Assembly: GCA_947463665.1 (NCBI GenBank)
Contig: CANHUD010000054.1
Coordinates: 1-11,037, forward strand
Reading direction: 5' to 3'
Length of the DNA stretch: 11,037 nt
Origin: Sphingobacteriales bacterium
Lineage (GTDB): Bacteria > Bacteroidota > Bacteroidia > Chitinophagales > Chitinophagaceae
The position numbers were made by a program, and so were the translations under genes. Shown one piece after another: positions 6,424-11,037 of this stretch. Position 1 is the stretch's first letter. Each line of letters opens with the position of its first letter. The notes below the pieces were generated by a model. The model made no database searches and was not told the origin of the DNA. It was given only the letters and a program-made list of their open reading frames with translations.

Positions 6424-7266
6424 TTGTCATTCACCTCTTTCATCCATTCCGCACTAGCAGAAGACATCGGCTCCGGTGATCATTCCACGCTGGCTACGAT
6501 CGACCCGGAAGCCCGTGGAAAAGCTGTGCTGAAAATCAAGGAGGACGGACTGCTGGCAGGGGTAGAGATCGCCCAAAAAATTTTCTCGCTGCTGGAACCG
6601 GAAGCGGCGGTTGAGCTGTTCATGCACGACGGGCAGCACATGAAACCGGGAGACCAGGCTTTCATTGTTTCAGCACGAGTGCATACCATTCTGAAAGCAG
6701 AGCGGCTGGTCCTTAACATCCTGCAGCGGATGAGCGGCATCGCTACACTAACCAACACCTATGTCCAAAAACTAACAGGATACCATACGCGCATCCTCGA
6801 TACCCGGAAAACTACCCCCAATTTCCGTTACTTCGAAAAAGAGGCCGTTCGCATCGGCGGCGGAGTCAACCACCGCTTCGGTCTGTACGATATGATCATG
6901 CTGAAAGACAACCACATCGATTTCTGCGGTGGCATCGAAAAAGCCATCGATAAAGCATATACCTATACCATCGAAAAAGGGCTGAACCTCCGCATCGAAG
7001 TTGAAACACGAACATTGGACGATGTCCGCATCGTGGTGAATAAAGCCAAAGGCCGCGTTTTCCGGATCATGTTTGATAACTTTACGCCCGATCAGATCCG
7101 CGAAGCACTTCAACTTACAGATGGACAGTTCGAAACCGAAGCCAGCGGAGGCATCAACCTCCAAAACATTGTTTCATACGCTGAAACCGGTGTTGACTAT
7201 GTGAGTGTGGGTGCCCTGATCCACCAGGCCAGAAGCCTGGATCTCAGCCTTAAAGCACTAAACTGA
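6424..7266 (+). CDS. nadC: Nicotinate-nucleotide pyrophosphorylase (quinolinate phosphoribosyltransferase)
   Basis: The 280-residue enzyme converts quinolinate and PRPP to nicotinate mononucleotide, CO2 and pyrophosphate, the entry to de novo NAD synthesis in the cytoplasm. Family motifs in order are LAEDIGSGD (11-19), QRMSGIAT (101-108), DTRKTTP (126-132), GGGVNHRFGL (145-154), LKDNHI (160-165), IEVE (191-194) and ASGGI (240-244). These supply the basic and acidic active-site residues R102, R128, K129, H150, R151, K161, E192 and D218. The start is the TTG at 6424. An in-frame TAA at 6397-6399, inside the heptad repeat, bars longer versions, and the next ATG is far into the fold. No Shine-Dalgarno sequence is present. 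The SUI1-like gene follows after 5 nt. nadA and nadB are not in the window. Confidence 0.95.
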   Translation: MSFTSFIHSALAEDIGSGDHSTLATIDPEARGKAVLKIKEDGLLAGVEIAQKIFSLLEPEAAVELFMHDGQHMKPGDQAFIVSARVHTILKAERLVLNILQRMSGIATLTNTYVQKLTGYHTRILDTRKTTPNFRYFEKEAVRIGGGVNHRFGLYDMIMLKDNHIDFCGGIEKAIDKAYTYTIEKGLNLRIEVETRTLDDVRIVVNKAKGRVFRIMFDNFTPDQIREALQLTDGQFETEASGGINLQNIVSYAETGVDYVSVGALIHQARSLDLSLKALN

Positions 7267-7271
7267 CCACC

Positions 7272-7610
7272 ATGAGCAAAAAGAACAAACCGGATACCCG
7301 GGGATTTGTTTTCAGTACCGACCCATCCTTCCGTTTCGAAGAGGAACAACAGGAAGAACAGGCCACCCTGCCCCCGGAAAAACAAAAACTCATCATTACC
7401 CTCGATACCAGACACAGAGGAGGAAAAACCGTTTCGCTGGTTACAGGTTTTGTGGGACAGGAAGCGGATCTGGAAGAACTCGGAAAAAAAATCAAACAAT
7501 ACTGCGGCACCGGTGGCTCGGTTAAAGATGGTGAGATCATCATTCAAGGGGATCAGCGACCAAAAATCAAAGATTTTCTCACGAAAAACAAATACCCGTT
7601 TCGCGGCTAA
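7272..7610 (+). CDS. SUI1/eIF1-like translation factor (YciH family)
   Basis: A 112-residue protein. Residues about 38-112 form an SUI1 domain: KLIITLDTRHRGGKTVSLVTGF (39-60), LEELGKKIKQYCGTGGSVKDGEIIIQGDQ (67-95) and the end KIKDFLTKNKYPFRG. The charged, Glu/Gln-rich N-terminal segment (about 20-37) looks like a flexible linker. The family is related to eukaryotic and archaeal initiation factor 1, which helps check start-codon pairing; bacterial members such as YciH act on initiation less strictly and are not essential in E. coli. It begins 5 nt after nadC and is likely in the same transcript. The start is fixed by the short gap and the MSKKNK N-terminus. Confidence 0.92.
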   Translation: MSKKNKPDTRGFVFSTDPSFRFEEEQQEEQATLPPEKQKLIITLDTRHRGGKTVSLVTGFVGQEADLEELGKKIKQYCGTGGSVKDGEIIIQGDQRPKIKDFLTKNKYPFRG

Positions 7611-7625
7611 TCCGTGTTTCCAACA

Positions 7626-7653
7626 TTGAAAAACACACAATTCTGTACCTTTA
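7626..7653 (+). promoter_or_regulatory. Candidate gpmI promoter (TTG -33 and TAnnTTTr -7)
   Basis: TTG at 7626-7628 and TACCTTTA at 7646-7653 are separated by 17 bases, fitting the Bacteroidota layout TTG-N17-23-TAnnTTTG with one mismatch in the last base. The -7 box ends only 4 nt before the gpmI ATG, so transcription from it would begin at or beside the start codon and give a leaderless or nearly leaderless mRNA. Confidence 0.5.
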
Positions 7654-7657
7654 CAGC

Positions 7658-9184
7658 ATGAGTCAAAAGAAAGTCATGCTGATCATTATGGATGGCTGGG
7701 GAGAAGGCCGGTCCGCCGCCTCTGATGCCATCCAACACGCCAAAGTTCCCTTCGTTCAATCGCTTTATTCCTCCTTTCCACATACCACCCTCACCACCTT
7801 CGGTGAAGCCGTAGGACTGCCCGAAGGCCAGATGGGCAACTCCGAGGTAGGCCACCTCAATATCGGTGCCGGCCGCATTGTTTATCAGGAACTGCAACGC
7901 ATTAACGTGGCCGTGAAATCAGGCGAACTGGCTGCCAATAAAACCTTACAGGACACGCTTCAATACGCCAGAGAAAACAACAAAACACTGCACCTCATGG
8001 GGCTGGTCAGCGATGGCGGTGTACATGCACATATCAGCCACCTTAAAGCACTGGTCAGCATCTGCCAGTTGGCCGGACTTACCAATGTTAAAATCCATGC
8101 CTTTACCGACGGGCGCGATACAGACCCCAAAGGCGGACTGGCCTACCTCACGGATCTTCAGCAACACCTGGATACATCCATAGGAGAGATTGCCACCGTC
8201 ACCGGCAGGTATTATGCTATGGACCGCGATAAACGCTGGGAGCGGGTCAAACTGGCCTATGACGCAATGGTTCATGGAACCGGCACACATACGCACGATG
8301 TGATCGCTGCCGTTAAAACATCTTACGAGCAGAATATAACCGACGAATTCATTCAGCCCATCATCAAAACCGATGCACAGGGCCAGCCGGTTGGTACTAT
8401 CCAAAATGGAGATGCCGTGATCTGTTTCAACTTCCGGACCGACCGGTGCCGGGAAATTACAGAAGTACTCACCCAAACAGATATGCATGAGTACAATATG
8501 GCGAAGCTGGATCTCCGGTACACGACCATGACGGAGTACGACAAAACCTTTCAGGGTGTGCAGGTGGTATTCGGCAATGATAATCTGGAACATACATTAG
8601 GTGAAGTGCTGGCCGATGCCGGTATACAGCAGATCAGACTGGCGGAGACGGAAAAATATCCGCATGTCACCTTCTTCTTCAACGGAGGAAGAGAAGTGCC
8701 GTTCGAAGGGGAAAAACGCATCATGGTCCCCTCCCCCAAAGTAGCCACCTATGATCTGCAGCCGGAAATGAGTGCGCCGGAACTGACCGCGGCCCTGCTG
8801 CCGGAAATCGCTAAACAGGAAGCGGGATTCATCTGTATCAATTTTGCGAACGCAGACATGGTTGGCCACACCGGCGTTTTTGAAGCCGTAGTAAAGGCAG
8901 TTGAAACCGTTGATGCATGCGTGGAAAAACTGGTTACTGCGGGTCTGGAAAATAACTATACGATTTTCCTGACAGCCGATCACGGCAATGCAGATTTCAT
9001 GGTCAATCCGGATGGCTCACCCAATACTGCACACAGCACCAATCCCGTGCCGTTTTTCATTATAGATAAGGAATGGAAAGGAACGATCCGACCAGGGAAA
9101 CTGGGCGATCTGGCGCCTACTATTCTGCACATGATGCACATCCCCATACCTAAAGAAATGACGGGTGATGTGCTAATTGGATGA
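7658..9184 (+). CDS. gpmI: 2,3-bisphosphoglycerate-independent phosphoglycerate mutase
   Basis: The 508-residue, Mn2+-dependent glycolytic enzyme interconverts 3- and 2-phosphoglycerate through a phosphoserine intermediate. It belongs to the alkaline phosphatase superfamily. Visible motifs are IIMDGWG with metal ligand D12, GNSEVGH with nucleophile S62, SDGGVHAH (118-125, H123), DGRDTDP (151-157), GRYYAMDRDKRW (183-194), CFNFRTDR (256-263), NADMVGHTG (398-406, D400 and H404), ADHGNAD (440-446) and AHSTNPVPF (458-466). All expected catalytic and metal-binding residues are present and the length is normal. The ATG at 7658 gives the standard N-terminus. It may have its own promoter just upstream, and its stop overlaps the start of the TonB receptor gene (ATGA). 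Confidence 0.97.
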   Translation: MSQKKVMLIIMDGWGEGRSAASDAIQHAKVPFVQSLYSSFPHTTLTTFGEAVGLPEGQMGNSEVGHLNIGAGRIVYQELQRINVAVKSGELAANKTLQDTLQYARENNKTLHLMGLVSDGGVHAHISHLKALVSICQLAGLTNVKIHAFTDGRDTDPKGGLAYLTDLQQHLDTSIGEIATVTGRYYAMDRDKRWERVKLAYDAMVHGTGTHTHDVIAAVKTSYEQNITDEFIQPIIKTDAQGQPVGTIQNGDAVICFNFRTDRCREITEVLTQTDMHEYNMAKLDLRYTTMTEYDKTFQGVQVVFGNDNLEHTLGEVLADAGIQQIRLAETEKYPHVTFFFNGGREVPFEGEKRIMVPSPKVATYDLQPEMSAPELTAALLPEIAKQEAGFICINFANADMVGHTGVFEAVVKAVETVDACVEKLVTAGLENNYTIFLTADHGNADFMVNPDGSPNTAHSTNPVPFFIIDKEWKGTIRPGKLGDLAPTILHMMHIPIPKEMTGDVLIG

Positions 9185-11037
9185 ACATCTTTATGAGATA
9201 TGTCTTCTTTCTGCTGGTCTTACCCTGCATCTGTTTGCAGGCACAGGATGCCGATACAACGGACCGCTACGTCAGGCTTAATGAAGTAGTGGTATCGGCC
9301 AATAAATTCCGGGAAAACAGCCGAAACGTGATCCAGAAGATCGACGTTGTTTCCGCAAGAACCATTGCCCGGACCAATGCACAGAATACCGGGGATCTCC
9401 TGCAAAGCACCGGAAAAGTCTTTGTTCAGAAAAGCCAGCAGGGTGGCAGCAGCCCGGTGATAAGGGGATTTGAAGCCAGCAGGATATTACTGGTGATTGA
9501 TGGAGTACGCATGAACAACGCCATCTATCGCTCCGGCCATCTGCAAAATGTGATTACGGCCGATCAGCACATGCTGGATCGGGTGGAAGTACTGCAGGGC
9601 CCCTCTTCCACGCTCTTTGGAAGTGATGCGCTGGGTGGTACTATCCACCTGATCACGCGGCAACCGGTGTTGTCGGCCGGCAAAACCTCCACCAGCGGCA
9701 ATGCCTTTGCACGGTACAGTACCGTGAACAATGAACGTACAACACATGCCGATATCAACATCGGTACAAAGAAGTGGGCCTTTCTCACCTCCGCTACATA
9801 CAGTGACTTTGGGGATATGCGCATGGGCCGCCGGGACCATCGGAATTATCCGGGCTTTGGGAGAAGAAATCAGTATACTATCCCTTTAGGTTTGTATGCG
9901 AACGATACGGTGGTGCAGAATCCGGATAACCGCATCCAGCACTACTCCGGTTACCGGCAATGGGACATCCTGCAAAAAGTTCTCTATCAGCCTTCTGATA
10001 AGGTATCCCACCTGCTCAACCTGCAGCATTCCAATTCTTCAAATGTTCCGAGGTACGACCGGCTTCAGGATATCCGCAACGGAACCCTCCGATTCGCAGA
10101 ATGGTACTACGGGCCACAACAACGAACACTGGCAGCTTATACGTTTCAGGTGAAGAAGCTGAAAGGATTTTTCACGGATATCCGGGCCACCCTGAGTTAT
10201 CAGGATATACTCGAAACCCGTCAGACCCGCGAATACCGGCGATATGACCGGTTCGACAGTCGCAGAGAACAGGTGGATGTGTGGGGTGCTGTAATCGATC
10301 TGCACAAAGCCTTTGGGAAAAACGAACTCAGCACGGGGTTCGATGCCCAGTGGAATACCGTTGTATCCGGGGCCGATCGAACCAATCTGCTCACAGGACG
10401 CAAAACCAAACTGGATACCCGTTATCCGGACGGACATAACCGCATGGATAATTATGGTCTGTTCGCGCAGCATATCCTCAAATTTGGAGGAAACAAGTGG
10501 GTATTGAATGATGGCCTTCGACTGCAGTTTGTCAGCCTCTCCTCTTCCATCCGTGACAACAGCTTCTTCCGGCTGCCGGTAACATCTGTGGTACAGCAAC
10601 ACCTCGCCCTCACCGGAAATGCAGGCATCGCCTATATCCCATCCGCCAGTGATCGCTTCTCGCTGGGCCTCGCTACAGGCTTCAGGGCCCCCAATATAGA
10701 CGATCTCAGTAAAGTATTCGAATCCAGTACTGCGGCACAACAGGTAGTACTACCCAATACGGATATTAAACCCGAATACACCTATTCATTTGACCTGAAC
10801 TACAGAAAAATACTATCTAAAAAGATTAGCATAGAAGCCGGTGCCTTTTACACCTTGTTCCGAAATGCCATCGTAAAGGCTCCCTTTCGGTTAAATGGTC
10901 AGGACTCCATCCTCTATGATGGTGTAAAGGCTCAGATACTTGCCAGTCAGAACCAGAACCGCGCTTTTCTGTATGGCGGACAGCTATCGGTTTCAGCGGA
11001 TCTGAATGAACATTGGTCTATTCAATCTACGTTGCAG
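9181..11037 (+). CDS. TonB-dependent outer-membrane receptor, haem/iron-type, partial at 3' end
   Basis: The frame is open for 619 codons to the window edge, so the end of the barrel is missing. The N-terminus has a Sec signal peptide (about 1-21, cleaved near LQA-QD) and then a TonB box (EVVVSA, 35-40). The plug domain runs from about 47 to 162, with VIRGFEASRILLVIDGVRMN (93-112) and VEVLQGPSSTLFGSDALGG (135-153). Aromatic-rich beta-barrel sequence follows, with a FRAP box (501-504) and PNTDIKPE after it. There is no SusC-like carboxypeptidase-regulatory domain, which argues for metal, haem or small-ligand uptake rather than glycan import. The histidine usual between the FRAP and NPxL boxes of haem receptors is not seen here, so the ligand is uncertain. 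The ATG at 9181 overlaps the gpmI stop; the ATG at 9193 is an alternative start that keeps the signal peptide. Confidence 0.92.
   Translation, partial: MNIFMRYVFFLLVLPCICLQAQDADTTDRYVRLNEVVVSANKFRENSRNVIQKIDVVSARTIARTNAQNTGDLLQSTGKVFVQKSQQGGSSPVIRGFEASRILLVIDGVRMNNAIYRSGHLQNVITADQHMLDRVEVLQGPSSTLFGSDALGGTIHLITRQPVLSAGKTSTSGNAFARYSTVNNERTTHADINIGTKKWAFLTSATYSDFGDMRMGRRDHRNYPGFGRRNQYTIPLGLYANDTVVQNPDNRIQHYSGYRQWDILQKVLYQPSDKVSHLLNLQHSNSSNVPRYDRLQDIRNGTLRFAEWYYGPQQRTLAAYTFQVKKLKGFFTDIRATLSYQDILETRQTREYRRYDRFDSRREQVDVWGAVIDLHKAFGKNELSTGFDAQWNTVVSGADRTNLLTGRKTKLDTRYPDGHNRMDNYGLFAQHILKFGGNKWVLNDGLRLQFVSLSSSIRDNSFFRLPVTSVVQQHLALTGNAGIAYIPSASDRFSLGLATGFRAPNIDDLSKVFESSTAAQQVVLPNTDIKPEYTYSFDLNYRKILSKKISIEAGAFYTLFRNAIVKAPFRLNGQDSILYDGVKAQILASQNQNRAFLYGGQLSVSADLNEHWSIQSTLQ

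Noticed and set aside
285..7266. A dedicated NAD-metabolism gene cluster (nadE, NAD-type icd, nadC)
   Set aside because: The genes are on different strands, separated by unrelated genes, and nadA/nadB are absent, so the grouping looks coincidental.
7614..7636. GTGTTT / AAACAC short inverted repeat after the SUI1 gene
   Set aside because: Only 6 bp with an 11-base loop and AT-rich; too weak to call a terminator.
10039..10740. Open frame of about 233 codons antisense to the TonB receptor
   Set aside because: The plus strand is continuously coding as a receptor barrel here; the antisense product shows no family features.

Overview
The window looks like chromosomal DNA from a member of the Bacteroidota, probably close to the Chitinophagaceae. 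Four things point there: a GldB gliding-motility lipoprotein, start regions without Shine-Dalgarno sequences, promoter boxes of the TAnnTTTG type ahead of several genes, and the style of the nadE, fatty-acid desaturase and TonB-receptor genes. This placement is inferred from protein families and signals, not from a database search. The DNA is about 50% GC, and I see no tRNA, rRNA, CRISPR array, integrase or transposase. No gap between genes exceeds about 150 bases.

Layout. On the minus strand at the left end, nadE (glutamine-dependent NAD+ synthetase) is followed 5 nt later by the start of a MoxR-type AAA+ ATPase that runs off the window edge. Divergent from nadE is gldB. Convergent with gldB is a three-histidine-box fatty-acid desaturase, and upstream of that on the same (minus) strand is apaG. 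Divergent from apaG begins a run of plus-strand genes: an isocitrate dehydrogenase, nadC (quinolinate phosphoribosyltransferase), a small SUI1/eIF1-like protein, gpmI (cofactor-independent phosphoglycerate mutase), and a TonB-dependent outer-membrane receptor cut by the right edge.

Functional reading. Most genes are housekeeping: two steps of NAD biosynthesis (nadC early, nadE last), a TCA-cycle dehydrogenase whose cofactor loop looks NAD-type rather than NADP-type, a glycolytic mutase, membrane-lipid desaturation, and envelope functions (GldB, TonB receptor). I do not see a new multi-gene defence or biosynthetic system.

The most unusual structure is between genes. Two related elements built from imperfect 7-bp units (GGTTAGA on the left arm, CTCTAAT on the right arm) sit after gldB and after the isocitrate dehydrogenase gene. 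Both have a short left arm of about three units, a 6-nt GTTRAT centre and a longer right arm of six to seven units, and both fold into long hairpins. The unit length of 7 puts stop codons in every frame. The second copy abuts the TTG start codon of nadC. Two further perfect inverted repeats lie in the nadE/gldB and apaG/icd divergent spacers.
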